A stretch of 64,000 nt of DNA from Colletotrichum lupini (lineage: Eukaryota > Ascomycota > Sordariomycetes > Glomerellales > Glomerellaceae). Position 1 is the stretch's first letter, and each line of letters begins with the position of its first letter. Location of the stretch: positions 7,564,001 through 7,628,000 of the forward strand of contig NC_064677.1 in assembly GCF_023278565.1 (NCBI RefSeq), in the 5' to 3' direction. Made by a program: the position numbers and the translations under genes. The notes beneath the pieces were generated by a model, which had not been told where the DNA came from, ran no database searches, and was given only the letters and a program-made list of their open reading frames with translations. Positions 10,499 through 23,956 of the stretch are shown piece after piece.

Positions 10499-13400
10499 AT
10501 TATATTATTATCAATAATAGTTAATTAGTATTATAATTAATAATTATTTAGCTAGTTTCTCTTAATTTATATAAGCCTTAGCGTTATAAATATTTTACTA
10601 AGTAAATAAAGATTTTAAAACTATTTTTAAATAATAATACGTATATTACGAGCCTAAATCCTAACTCGTTAGCTTATAGTTTTAATAATATTTTTAATTA
10701 CTTTAGTAAATTTATAAAATAAAGGGTATATAGAGGCTTTAAAGCTAGGGCTATAATTATATTAATTATACTAATAGTTTAAATAGTAATATAATAACTA
10801 CTTATTCTTTTCTTAAGCCTTAGTAATAATTTATTATTTATAACCGTATTTATAAAACTTATATTATTAAATACTAGCGCTTTATATAGGCCTAGGCTTA
10901 TTAAACTAATTATATTAAAAGGTATATTAAATAATTTAGCCTTAAGTTTTATATTTATTCTATTTTATAATATTAAATTTATTAACTCTTATATAGTAGT
11001 TGTTTTCTAACTTTATAAGTATAAAAGATTAATTTTAACGGGATTACGCTTTAAAAAAATTATATAATACGGTATATTTTTTAATTATATAATATACGTA
11101 ATATACCCTAAGTACGCGCTTAATATAATATAATAATTTTAATACGAAAACTACTATATAATTTAGGATAAGTAAGCTACCCTTTTTAACTACTTATTAA
11201 TAATAAGCTAAGTAATATATTTATATAATAATACTAATTAAAAAGGTTAATAATAGAAATTAGTTATAATAGTTAATTATGATAATCGGCTATAATAGTT
11301 AAAAGCAGCCTTTTTTAATTATAAAGGTTCTAAACTTTAATAATAACGTAGAGGTTTTTTAAAAAAGGGCTAAATAGGCTAATATTTATTATTTTTTAAA
11401 GTTTATAAAGATTTTTTTTATTCTTATTACTTTTAATATTACCTAAAGCTACTCTTTATTTAAACTAAATAGATTTACTAAATAACTTTATTAAATAAAC
11501 TTATTAATATATAAATTATTATTTAAATAGCTAGTTAGATAACTAATTAAGAAGTTAGCTAGTTAAAATATTATTTTAATAAGAATTTCTTAGTATATAG
11601 TTAGTAATTTGTAAGTTAAAAATACTTATTAATAAGTCTACTTTTCTTAAGCCAGGTACCCTTAGTTAGCTTAATACTATAACTATTATAATTAACGTAA
11701 GTATATTTAAGAATTAATAAAGTACTTTTTAATAATATAAAATTTAGCTAGGTAATAATATAAATACTATAAATAGCTAGGTTAATACGGATATTAAGAT
11801 TTAGTATATTAATATTAACTTAAAAATTATACTTTATAGAGCTAAAAATCCCTTTAATATAAGCTATATTATAAACGTAGGGGAATATATAAAGGGCCCC
11901 TTAACCTTTAATAAAAAGGAATATATAATATAGGATTTAATTATTTATAAAAGCTAATACTAAGAGGTTTTATATATATTTAAATAAGTATAGCTCGCTT
12001 TTTAAATAAATAAAAAAAGGTTAAAAGTTATTAATAAAAAGAAAATAACGGTCAAATTAGTTAATTTTAATTAGTAATTAAGTATAGAGCGTAATATATT
12101 TAGTTTTTTTTAATACGTAATATATAGTACGGCCTTAGTAAATTACTTTATTAAAAAAATAATTTCTCTTATTATTAATACTTAAAAAAACCTATAAACA
12201 TTCTTATTTATAATTTAATAAAATATTATAAATATTAATTCATACTTTATATTAATATTATAAAAGAAATATTTCAAATTACTTAAATAAAAATAAAGTT
12301 AAAAAAGAAATAAATATAAAAATATTTTAAGAGCTTTTATTTTACTAGCTTATTTCCTACTCCTATTTTCGTTAATTAAGCGCTATTTTTATTTTTATTA
12401 CCCTACTTAAGCGATTTTATTTTATAATAAACTTATACTCTTTATAAGCTTAGTTTATTAAAAACTCGCGCTCTTTACGTTTTTATTTAAGCTTAAACTC
12501 TTATTCCTTTCGTTCTTTATCCTCTTAGATCTTATTAACCCTTATTTATTATTTTTTAAACGTAAGATAATTTATACTTATTTATATTTATAATTAAGTA
12601 GCTTATTTTCGTAAACCGCTATAAAGTACTAAGGAACTCGGGGGGTTTCGACTTTTATTTAATAAAAAAGGTACTCTAAAAAATAAAATACTTACTCCGT
12701 ATTAAGACTAAGTATTATTAAAAATTATTATAATTATTAAAACTAAAGTTATTAAAGTTCTTACCTTGAGAACTACTTTATTAATTAATAACTAAATCCT
12801 TATAAGTTTTTTATTAAATATAAAATAGTTCTTTAGTATTAGTTTATAAACTCTTAGCCCGATCTCTTACCTTTTTTTTTAGTTTGATAGTTAATAAGTA
12901 TTTATTGAAGCGCATTTTAAATATACTCTAACGTTATATTAGATATTAAAAACGGCTTATAATATTAATATTTCGATATAAAATTATAATATACTTATAA
13001 CGCGTTATAAAATCCTATAATATTAGATTCTAATCTTAGTTACGAGTATTATTAAAGTTAGCTAATACTTATAATAGCTAATTATTAATACGTACTTATT
13101 AATTATAATAAGTAGAGGGAGATACTAACTAGTCTAAATATATAAAACTAAGTAAAGGATCTTAACTATATTTATATTATTAAGTATTAGAAGCTAGTTT
13201 TCTAAAAAAAAACCTTGGTTATCTTATTATAGAACTCGGTTATGATATATAGTTCTTATTTATACTTTACTTAGTTAGTATATCACGGAAAGTTTTTTAT
13301 AAAGTAATAAGTTATTATTAATTAGGTAAGGTATTAACGAGAAATATTTTAAAAACATTTTAGAAACGTTTTCCCTTTTTAAAATGTTTTCAAAATGTTT

Positions 13401-16008
13401 TTATTATAAGCTATATATAGTAAAATATAATATTTATAATAAATTATATTATATAGCTCGTTATAATTAAGTACCGTTTAATATTTTAAAAAAGATATTA
13501 ATATATTATAAGTAAAGTCTATACTATAAGAATAAATTTTACCTAAGAGTTCTTTAATACTTCTTTTAAAATATACGTAATATAGGTATAAATAGTTTTA
13601 GACTTACGTAAGCTATATTTATTAAGGGTTAAACCTTTTAATAAGGTATTTACCTAAACTGTTAATTACTATATTTACTTAATTTAAGGTAACTCTAAAA
13701 AGGCCGGTTCTATAGACGTATTTCTATTAGACCTAAACTTAATATTTTCGCTTTAGGGTATTAAATATAGCTTAAAATATATAGTAGTATATATTTATAG
13801 TTTTAGTATTTATATAGACCCGTATAAGAGGCAGAGCTTTATAAGTAATATATTAATAATTTTAAAATAAAGGTTAAAAAACATTTCGGAAACATTTCTA
13901 GTATTATAATATACTTTTATTATTATTTTAGCTATACTAGCCCTAAATAATTTCTCGTTAACTTATACCTTTTATATATTTATAGTTTATATTAACTATA
14001 AACGACTTTATATTATCGAACTTTTATTATTCTGCTTACTCTTAAAAAAAAATAACTATATAGTTAGTATTAAATTAGTACGTATACTAAATGTACTATA
14101 TACTTATTATAATATTAAAATAGCTATTTTTTTATATTTATAAAGAAACTTATATATATTCGCTTATTTACTTTTTTTTATTACTATAATATAAGAGCTA
14201 AGGTCTAACTTCCTCTAGGAAATAAAAGAATTTGTTATTTATAAATAATATATCATAAAAAGTCTATTTTTATAAGGCTTTAATAAATATTTATAATTAT
14301 TTACCCCTTATTCTTAGCTAGGAATTCTTAGAATTAAGGAGATTAAAAAAAGGCGTTTAGACTCGTGCTTAGTTTATTAATCCTCTAGAGAACTTAAAAG
14401 ATATTTTAAATAATAGTTTTTAGAGTTTTATTTAGTAATAGTAGAGGATAGTTATATTTATTATAAGACGTTAAGATAATAAATAGTATTATTTTAATAT
14501 TTTTTAAAATAAAGTATCGATATTTAATAGAATACTTTACTACTTTAAGTTTAAGTAGTAGTCTAAAATAAGTTTTATCTAGTTAATAATAACTTAGCCT
14601 TATTCCTTAATAAAATATTTAATAAGCTTACTATAAGTAAGACGTTTTTAATAATTCGATATAAATATATAGTATTCTTAACCCCTTTTTTTTATAAATT
14701 GCGCATCCGTTTTGTTTATAGCTGCTTTGATATATTATATATAATATTTTTAATTTAATAAAATTAAATAAAAGTAGTAATTTATAAGTCTTTACGAAAG
14801 ATACGAATTTTGGTATACTAAGATCTATTACTAAAAATTAATAAGCTCTTATTAAGTCTTTTATAAGTTATTTATATTATTTTATTAAGTAATCTTATAT
14901 ATATACTATATTATATCTTCTTTAGTTTAAAGAAATATATCGTATTCTATTCTTAATATATAACGCCTTTTTTAAATCTAGCGTGTGCGGTATAAATAAT
15001 ACTTTATTTAAAAAAAAAACGATTAGAAATATTTTCGAAACGTTTTTAAAACGTTTCTAAAATATTTTTTAAATAACCGGACTTACTTAATAATCTTTTT
15101 TATAATATTAAATATCTTAACTCTATTTTATAATATATTATATTTCTTAACGAGGTCCTTTAAAATAATTATATAATAAAAGTCGTTATAGGGTATATAT
15201 AGATAGGCTTTACTACTTTAGTAAGTATAATAATATCGCGTTATAAGTATATTTTTTAAAATAATACTAGTTATTAAAAAACTAATAATACCTCGTTAGG
15301 TATTATATTAAATTTACTATTCTTTAATAATTCTTAATATTAAAAAATAGAATGTTAAATATACTATATCCTATAGCTACTTAATTTCTTTTATAAATAA
15401 TGCTTTAGTTAAGATAATAAGCATAACTCTATTATTAGTAATTAAAGGAAACTTAGGTATGCCGGCCGTATATTAAAGCTATTATACTATAATAATACCT
15501 TAGTTATTTTAAGTTTTAATACGGATATTTAAGCTATTAAAATAATAATATAATTATCGGAATTATTATCTATAACCTAAGTATTATATTAATATTTAGT
15601 ATAGAGGTTTAATTTATATAATACTTACTCATTTAACTAACTCTTTATAAATAGGAGCTCGATATTTATAAAAATTAGGATATAAAGTAAATACGCTATC
15701 GTAATCTAAATTTTCTTAGATATTTTATAATAGATTAAATTCGCTTTGTTAAGGTAAAAGTATTAAAATAATATTATTATTATATATAATAAATAAGTCT
15801 TATAAAAGTAATTTTATAAAGTTAGTTATAATAGGCAAATTTTAGTATAATTAAGAAGAGATATAATTAAAAAACATTTTTAAAATAATTTAGTAAAGCG
15901 TAAAGTAGTATATTCCCTTATTATATAAAACTCGTAATATTTAAACTAGTAATAAAGCGATTATATAGTGAAATATTTCTAGCCCTTAATTAGCTAGAAA
16001 TTTTCCTA

Positions 16009-16085
16009 GGGATCCACTAATAACTGAGCACCTATTATTATGCACGGGACTCTTACCTTAACTAGGGGGGGTTATTATCAGTTTA
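16009..16085 (-). repeat. Right terminal inverted repeat, 77 bp
   Basis: Inverted copy of 8511-8587. It is less degraded than the left copy (it keeps C/G at most of the differing sites), so it is probably nearer to the ancestral end sequence. The flanking DNA returns at once to normal composition. Confidence 0.9.
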
Positions 16086-19000
16086 TCGAATCACTCTGGA
16101 ACTAGTCTGGTTGAAAGCGAAGTAGCTCAATCGTGCCGCTGGCCGTATTGGCTGAATACTCGGAGGTGGTTGTTCAAAGTTCACCAGATGCGCAGGGGTT
16201 GTTCTCAGGGATGTTGGCTGGAGGAGGGGGCTGTGGTAGAAATTGTTAAGATGCACAGTGTGTGGCAGGTGGTTTGGGAACCGGTGGAATTGCAATAGAT
16301 GATTTGCTGCCGCAAGCTCTGTCAATGATTAAAACGTTGCAAAGTTCGAAACCGTCGATCCCGTCTTTGGCACTCTATCAAGCAGAGGAGAGAATCATGC
16401 GTATCGTCTTAGTCTTTGATCGAACGCTCTTCACGCCGCCCGCTCGCATGGTTGACGTCGAGATATTATTTCGTTCCAGACTTGGCGTAGTGCCAACACG
16501 GAAATGGGGGAAATGGCGAATCCCAGTTTGGAAATAGGGCGGATCCTAGGTGATTTGAATCAAGAACAGTCTCGGGATCTTCGGGTGCATGAACACCAGC
16601 AAAGCTCGAACGGTGCCCACCATGGGCCCGCGTCAATGAACGACTGGTGATCAGAGATGAAGGAAAAGAGATTTTCTGCACGTACCACATCTTGCCGGTT
16701 CAACAAGAGGTCCGCCGACTCATCTAGAGTCTCTCCGGCCTTGAGAGCAAGCCCGTCCGTTTCCCTCCGCGTCTGATATTTCGCATATTGGACAGACGCA
16801 GAAGGCTAGGCCTCTCGCAGACGATGGCATGTACAGATCGTGTATGAACCGTTTCGTGATACGAGCGAAGCATCGAATGCGCCCATGGCAGAAGATTGGT
16901 TGCGATGGGAACCAAGATAGTTGCTGTGCCTGAGTGAATAGTCACAAAAGGACCTGTCGACCACCCCAACGGTATGTGAATCGTTGGTAGGCGGTATTTC
17001 AAATTCGCAATCGTGAGCAATATCTACTCGACTCAAGGCCGATGCTAGGCCTCGTTACTTCTAGTTGGACGGGTTCTAAAGGTCAGGTGAAAGGTTGGAT
17101 GTACATGAGCTCTGTTCGACAGGCTACTGTTGCTCAGCCAAAAATCGTTCCGGCCGTTTGAACGGTAGTTGATCATCAGGATCTTCGGAGTTCCCCCAGA
17201 AACGCAAACGCATTATGATAAAAGAGGGATGTTGGGACGAAAGGAGAGAGCGCGAGTCAAGAAGATGCCAGTGACATGCGACAGGCTGAGCGATTTGCGT
17301 AGCAGCAACGGCTATCCTAGACCGAAAGCTTGCGCCTTTTCTCCATAGTGCCACAAGCCTGTGACCAGAAGCCAGATCGTGAGACTATCTCGAAAATTCT
17401 AATGCGTCTTCCGGGAGAGATCTGTCATAGTAGAGTCGGAGTGGAGAAGGCGTGCTCACGAGGCGACGAAGAAGACTGTTGCCACTAGACGAAGCTGCGT
17501 TCCGAGATCTAGACATATCGAGGTTCGGTCGCGATGCTAGGCGTTTGTGAGACAGCTTTGTGGCGGTAGCTTCTGTTTGGTTTCTGTGGTTTCAGAACTT
17601 GAAAGACGCCAACGGATGTCTTTCGTACGAATGATTCGCTGTCGAATAAGATTTGGACGACAGCTTAATTGGATAGGCGCCTTCTAGCGCTCTACAAACT
17701 CCATACAGAGATGCAGATGTTTGGCAGCTGTCGGGTTCAGAAATTCGAGAGTCAAGCGCGGGCGAGTACGAGGTGACAGGCACCCGTGTTCCTGCATGTC
17801 AAACGGGTCAAAGGCATACAGTCTAGTCTGACCCAGTCGATCACGGCGGCTCTGACCGCGGCACGGTATCATCAGGTTCCATCCGGACAGCTGTCAGGAG
17901 CCGTGCTGTGAAGTTCGTTGCCGTAGCGCGCTGCTGTGCGTGTGCCTCGGAGGAGAGCCGGACCATCGGTCTGTGGCATGATAGCATCTATCCCGGAGAA
18001 GACAAGCGAAAGACATGTGAGGGTCCAAGAGCTGGGTATCGAAGTGTCTGAGATCGGGAGACTCGGCTCTCTAGTATTGGCCATCGGTGGCATTACTCCG
18101 TACTCACGTAACTCATCCTACCTACCATGTCGAGTGAGCGCATGCTGATCTCTGTCCGCGCTTGCGATATGGATACACCACCACACTGGGTCAGTGGTCG
18201 TAATGAAACGGCGAAAAACTGGCGGGTAGTGATGCCATGGTGCGGTGCCCCTGCGTCAGAGACGACAGACGATTGACACCGTCGTGGCGATGGAAGATGT
18301 CGAGACAACAGTGGCATTATCCACGATCGATAGGCATTACCAAAAGTGATTTTTTGGTTGATATATCCGGAGCAAGTGCGCAAGACTTGGCGAGATCTTC
18401 GCTCCTCTTGTCTGCGAATAGATAGGCTCAGGTAAGGCAAGCAGTGTCAGGGCTGAGCTGGACCAAATTGGAGGGAACCGCTGAGTTGAGGTACGTCTCT
18501 CGCACCCGGATAGAGTGGGGCATGCGTCAGGGGTAAGCAGCGTTCATGGCCAATGCTGTTCCGTAATCCACTAGCTCGTCCAATGCTGTTGGTGGGATGG
18601 CTTGCAGGAACCCCGAAAGGCCACTTGGAAAGTCAAAAAAATCTCAAACCCGCTAGCCACGACTTTCAGACAAGGGGGGGCGAGGCAGAGACAGACACGG
18701 ACGACAGACAGCAGAGTAAACCTAATGATGGACAAGCAGGGACCAACGGTTTCTGGGGATTTGATAGAGGAAACCGGGGAGTTGGCGGGAGATCCCCCCA
18801 AGATGAGCACGGTGGGCAGGTACCAGTCTATCAGACGGCTCTTTTGGGATATGTACTCTCCACGATGATCGAATGGGCCAGGCCGTCAAAAAGGGCTGGA
18901 CTCGTTCCTTCTGTTGAACCTGGGAAAGCACAGGTAATGGACCTACCTACGTAGATAGGTGCGCGACTACGTACCTGCGGTATCTTACCTCGCCCCGTAC

Positions 19001-21573
19001 CGAATGGAAGGGACGCGTCCAGTCGTACGCACAGTTTCAATACGGAGTCTCGACACAGTGCGGTGCAACAGACAGCGGGAAGCGGTCATCCAGGACTGCC
19101 TTCCTTCCCGCCAGGTCTTCTCTTGGGATTAACATATGAACACTCCGCAGTACCATTTGTTCAGTTCGGTTGGCGCAGATTCCCCTTCCAGGATGTACCT
19201 AACACCTGACTTTTGTGTGCGAATCTGTCTGCGCCTACATCATGTCGCCTGCAATACAGCGCTGCCCGGTTGATTTCATTGGCAACGGGCAGTTCTCGAG
19301 CAGGTGCATATTGGCTGCACTGGCCATCAATTACTTGATGAGGGCCTATAATCTACTTCCATTGCCCCCCGCATGCCCCTTTGAATTGGATCTCAGCAGT
19401 GCAGCGACGAATCGCTTAGTAGTAGACCTGCATGCCGTGACTTCCTGTTCTTGACTCCTTCCACGTCTCCTCTCTCCTTCCCTCTCGCAGCAAGAAGTAT
19501 CCGTAGGTACATGGGTACGTCCCCCTCGTCTCGCTTACTGTCCACCCTCACCTACCGCCTGCCCGCGCAGTGTGCCTAAGTTCCGGGTCTGGGTCCTCCT
19601 CCTTCCTCTCCACCTGCCACTGGGTCCCTGAGGCTGGTCCACGACCACGTTTTGCGTATCATTGACTCTACCACGTAGGCCCACCGTCCAGTACCCTCCC
19701 TCCTCCCTCGTCGAGTCCTCCTGCCTGTTGCCCTCTTTGCGGATACGGATACTTCCACTCAAAGGTGGTAGACCAGGAAGTCGCAGGCACAGCCAGCACA
19801 GCCTGAGAACCTGCAGCTACAACCCTTGCATCTTATCTGCGCTTGCTTCAGTCAGGTTCCTGGTTGTCTGTCAGAGTGCCCAGTCTTCCACTCTTACGCC
19901 GCAGCCTGCCCTGTGTGCCTGTGTCCTCTTTTATTTCCATTCTTCCCACCCCACCGTCCATTCCTCTCATCCCTTTCAACCCTTTTCTGCGACAAAAAAA
20001 AAACGGTTCCCCCCGTTGCTGCCCGCTGTCGACCACCTGAGTGAGCCAGAGAGTCAAGGAACCGGGAATTGGCCATTCGCCCAGTCAAAGGAATTGGACA
20101 GCCATCAGCAGTGTGAAAGAGGGTCGGCCGAAGAGTAAACAACAAATACAATCGCCGCCGCCGCCGTAGTAGCAGAAGCGCACACGAAACGAGCCGCAGC
20201 GCCAAACCAAACGAGTACCTAACGAGCCCACATCTTACGCCGGGGCGCAACGGCACCCGACAGGCACCGCAGAAGAAAATAGGGGCGCGGATTTGCACAT
20301 CAACACGCGATCCGGGGGTGCCACGAGCAAGTCAGCTCAGTCTAGCCCTTCTCTTCAACTCAAGCCTTTACAAGCCTGAGAAACACAGAGAGAGAGGTGT
20401 ACAGATTCTCTCTGTATCCGTACCAACAGCAGGCACACCACCACCTTCACCCGTTGCGACCGAGAACCCAGTGCTAAGGAAAGACGCCAAACAAGCACCG
20501 AAATCGACGCCACAAGACTCGCGCCTCCTTCTCTTCTCACGGCACCACTGTGAGTTGGGTCTGGCTGGTCTTGGTCTGCTTGGTCCGGCGGCATTTTTCT
20601 GCCTCGCTATCCACGCCGCCTACTTCCTCTTTCGGGATCTTGCTAGTCGTTGCCCTTCATTTCACGCGGCCAACCGCCAACAACGCCTACCCCTTCTCTC
20701 CTCTACCGCCAGCCTTGGCTCAAGCCTGCTGTTCCTACAACTGCTGTCCGTCTCCCGACGCAGCCCACCTCCAGTCTCTCCTTCGACTTTCGACTCGACA
20801 TCGATTTCGTCTTCCACTCTTGTATTCTCTAATCCTATACATCCTTTTCTTCCGATTCCTCCTCGCTCCTTCGACTCTGGACTTTCGGTTCTCCCTTTCT
20901 TCCCCCAATCGACAGCAATTCATCTCCGTCTTCGATTCGCTTCATCGCTTCATCGCTCCCATCTTGCATCTCACGGATCCCGACTACCATTCTCTTTTTC
21001 TTCTCTAGAAAAGAGGCGGCCTTGCTGGACAACCCTCTGAAACGATCGACTCGCTTTCGCCATCTCAATTATCGACCGCCGCGTCGTTCATTCGAGCCTT
21101 CATTCGAGCCTTCGTTCGCTGCCTACCTGAAGCCACGTCGAATAACGCTCAGCTCATCCCAGCTCAGTACAGCGCACACGCTACGTCGCGCACTGAACAG
21201 CACGCAGCGCACCCGTCACAACAATCTCTCCCAGCGCCCTTTTTCTATTCTGGCCGACAGCCCAACCACCAGTCACTCCTTTCCACCCTAGTCTTCCGAG
21301 ATCTTGCATTCCAGCCACGACAACCCCCTCGCGGCATTCGAATTACGTATCCACCGTTGGATTGGCACCGCTTCGCCCATTTTGCCGAACACTTCGCTTC
21401 GATTACCCGCTTGTCGACGTCTTCAAGTCGCTCGACTCACATTCGCAACCGTGACATTTTTCGAGGCTTTCTCTCGAAATTTGCTCCGAGGCAATTGACT
21501 CTTCGTCCATCGAACTCGCACATCATTCTCTATGCCATCCTACGGCTCTCTTCATTCACCATCATTGCGCAAA
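16086..21573. other. 5.5 kb gene-poor region including the probable long sho1 leader
   Basis: From 16086 to about 19400 the base composition is mixed with only short overlapping open frames; I see no gene. From about 19440 to 21570 the plus strand is markedly pyrimidine-rich (many CTTCCTC/TCCCTC tracts, many CTTTC/TCGA blocks), as in long fungal promoters and 5' leaders. Open frames there (e.g. 20318-21040) are Ser/Pro/Leu-rich by-products of that skew. Several short upstream ATGs precede the sho1 start, so upstream open reading frames are possible. Confidence 0.45.
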
Positions 21574-22597
21574 ATGGAACAATCGAGGGTTCAGTACGGG
21601 AGGAAGGGTATTAATTTGGGGAACATCATTGGTGATCCCTTCGCCCTGGCTACAGTCTCCATTTCCATGGTACGTCGATATCCAAAAACGCCTCGAGAAT
21701 ACCTGGCTCTTCTCGATAGATCGGCCTTCTGTTTATGTCTGTACTAACAGTCTCCTTAGCTAGCATGGATAATTGCTTTTATTAGCTCCATCATCGCGAC
21801 AACACAAGTCACAAATAACTCCGGCTCATTCCCACCCTTCGCATGGTGGACCGTCGTCTACATGTTCTTCCTTATCGCAGGAGTCTTCGTCGTTGTGGCT
21901 TCAGACACTGCGCAAACTTATCATGTCGCCCTTACGGGATACCTGGGTGCCGCTCTGTCCCTGAACTCACTGACTATCCACTCCCTCATCTACTCCTCCA
22001 ACGGTGCTCGCCAGGCTGCTGGCGCTGGCTTCATTCTCATGGCCATGGTTACCGTAAGTTCTCCGCTACGGAGGTGAGGATCGAATGCTGACCTTGTCCC
22101 TGTAGATTGTCTGGATCTTCTACTTCGGCTCCGCCCCGTCAGCGAAGCCGCGCGCTTACCTCGATTCCTTCGCGCTCCAGAAGGAGTCTGGAAACCGACA
22201 GATGATGTACGGCGGTGGTCGGCCCGAAACCTCAACGTCGGTCCAGCCTCCCCAGATGTACACTTCGGCGCAGCTCAATGGCTTCGAGAACCCATCCCCC
22301 GTTCAGGGCATTCCCACTACACAAACCCGCAACTCCGGAGTGGCCCCGACATTCAACGCGGCGCCACCTGCAGCGAAGCCTCCTGGTCTTGACCAAGAGG
22401 TGGTGCCCCCCACCGAATACCCCTACCGCGCGAAGGCCATCTATAGTTACGAGGCCAACCCCGACGACGCGAACGAGATCTCCTTCTCAAAGCACGAGAT
22501 TCTGGAGGTCAGTGACGTGAGTGGAAGGTGGTGGCAGGCACGCAAGGAGACGGGCGAGACGGGTATTGCGCCGAGCAACTACCTGATCCTGTTATAA
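21574..22597 (+). CDS. sho1: Sho1 osmosensor, four-TM SH3 adaptor of the HOG pathway
   Basis: Plasma-membrane adaptor that links cell-surface osmotic/morphogenetic signals to the Ste11-Pbs2-Hog1 MAP kinase cascade; its SH3 domain binds a proline motif in Pbs2 (yeast knowledge). Three exons, 21574-21669, 21760-22053 and 22106-22597, have introns of 90 and 52 nt and give 293 aa. Visible order: short cytosolic N-terminus with [18 protein letters not shown], the Sho1 signature; four hydrophobic helices between about residues 22 and 140; a Pro/Ala/Thr-rich linker; and an SH3 domain at about 237-293 starting [14 protein letters not shown] and ending [11 protein letters not shown], with the ALYDY-like, WW and SNY elements intact. 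The ATG at 21574 is preferred over one 14 codons upstream because family members start just before this motif. The long pyrimidine-rich upstream region suggests complex transcriptional control. Confidence 0.95.
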
Positions 22598-23416
22598 TGA
22601 GCTCATGATTTTCATTTCGCCGTTGGAGATGGGAGCAAAAAATGACCATATGGGACATGGAACGGTTTCGCGCTCAAATGCTTGTTGGAGTACATTAAGG
22701 TCTCTTGTCCGGGATAAAACCATTGCCGCCTCTTTTGAGCCACAGGCGGCACACGTATATGCGCCTAAACGGCTTCGCTTTTTTTCTTCTTCGACCTGTT
22801 GTTTCTACTTCTATCCGCCCACCACTGCGTGCAGGCTTTCTCCCTATTACTGCTAGTGTATGTTGCCATTGTCGCTCGAGCAGAGGGATTGTGTGTTTTC
22901 TTTTTGTGTCTTCTGGGGCGGGTTTCACGAGCAACGGGTCGGTCATTCGGATAGCTATGGTAGCTCGCAGGTGGGATACCCATGCATGTTGGGGTTCCCT
23001 TGCTGCTTTACAAATGGCATTTGCATATATTCATACTCCGTCTTCATATTCTCGACAGTGACATTGTGTCATCTTTGCGTGGGATGTATGAGCCCAACAA
23101 GTGAACAGCTTATCCAAGCTGGTCATGAGACGGAGGTAGCGGAGACGTGGGCTTTTCCAAGTTATTGGTGTGAAGTCGCTTCGTAAGTCATAACTGACAA
23201 CCTGGAGATTGTGCATCAATTAAAGGACTTCTTCGTTATCCGTCGTAGGGTATCATAACACTCTCCTTCCGCCCTTCCCTCAGCCACTTTAGCTGGCAAA
23301 CGATGGAGACACTCGCAGCGAAGTGACATGTCTTGGCCACCAGTCCAGGGCGTCATCTTGCAGCCTCAACACTCAAAATGCGCCTCCCTCCCTCTCTCTC
23401 TCTCTCTCTCCTTCTC
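22598..23416. other. Convergent 3' region between sho1 and spc19
   Basis: 3' flanks of two genes facing each other. No coding pattern is seen. A pure (CT)10 microsatellite lies at 23391-23410 just past the spc19 stop. Confidence 0.5.
23391..23410. repeat. (CT)10 microsatellite
   Basis: Ten CT dinucleotides immediately downstream of the spc19 stop codon, in its 3' UTR or flank. Confidence 0.95.
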
Positions 23417-23956
23417 TCAAGCCTTATCCAACCTCTTCCTCAACTCCCTTTCCTTCGTCAAGACCTCCAGCTCAAGCCTCTCAACACTATACTCCAACCC
23501 TTCCCTCCTCTGCCTCACAGCCCTCGCCCGCAAAGCACTCTCCCCATTCAACCCCTTCTTCCCACCACTTCCGCTAGCACCGAACCCCCCTCCTCGTCCC
23601 TTTGTTTTCTTGCCCCCATACCCATCCTCCTCAGACGGTGCAGCCAACCGGCCCTGCAAGAGCTCGCACCTAGCCTGCAGAGTCTCGATGCGCCGTTCGC
23701 GGCGCGCGATCTGCGCGTCGGCGCGATCGAGGAGTTTCGCGATTTGCGGGCCGATTTCGTCGCGCAGCGAGGCCTCGGCGGCGGCGAGGGTGGGTTGGGG
23801 GATGAGTTCGAAGTGCCGCGTGGGACGGAGGACGGAGGCGAGGCGGGGAAGGTCAGAAACGCCTGTGTCGAGGGTGGATACGGAGTTTTGGAGGAAGGTT
23901 AGGGAGGTGCGGAGGGAGGCTACGCAGTCTGCGTACGTTGCTGCGTTTTGGGACAT
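23417..23956 (-). CDS. spc19: DASH/Dam1 complex subunit Spc19
   Basis: Subunit of the fungal outer-kinetochore DASH ring, which tethers kinetochores to spindle microtubule plus ends. A single exon of 179 aa. Conserved Spc19 features appear in order: an N-terminal segment with YADCVASLRTSLTFLQNSV; then VSDLPRLASVLRPTRHFELIP; the block QPTLAAAEASLRDEIGPQIA at about residues 54-73; a charged coiled coil with RADAQIARRERRIETLQARC; a Gly/Lys-rich disordered insert (about 115-135); and a C-terminal coiled coil (LEYSVERLELEVLTKERELR). Length is usual for filamentous fungi. Start at 23956 is the only upstream ATG in frame before the conserved region. Confidence 0.92.
   Translation of the reverse strand: MSQNAATYADCVASLRTSLTFLQNSVSTLDTGVSDLPRLASVLRPTRHFELIPQPTLAAAEASLRDEIGPQIAKLLDRADAQIARRERRIETLQARCELLQGRLAAPSEEDGYGGKKTKGRGGGFGASGSGGKKGLNGESALRARAVRQRREGLEYSVERLELEVLTKERELRKRLDKA

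Larger units (their letters stand above)
8511..16085. mobile_element. 7.6 kb TIR DNA transposon (or nested composite), heavily RIP-mutated
   Basis: A single block of extreme AT-richness with sharp edges. Its ends form 77-bp terminal inverted repeats that differ at about eight positions, seven of them transitions. Outermost TA dinucleotides at 8511-8512 and 16084-16085 fit a TA target-site duplication, as in the Tc1/mariner-pogo (Fot) superfamily. Near-complete loss of C outside protected contexts and saturation with TA-rich stop codons mark RIP. No intact open frame survives. On the minus strand around 12660-12345 one frame is rich in Lys/Glu/Arg with TAA/TAG where Gln would stand, resembling the charged C-terminal tail of fungal pogo-type transposases; this is weak evidence. 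At 7.6 kb it is far longer than a typical Fot element (about 2 kb), so nested insertions or an unusual large family are possible. Confidence 0.8.

Noticed and set aside
20318..21040. 240-codon open frame upstream of sho1
   Set aside because: Lies in a pyrimidine-rich leader; Ser/Pro/Leu-rich composition follows from base skew.
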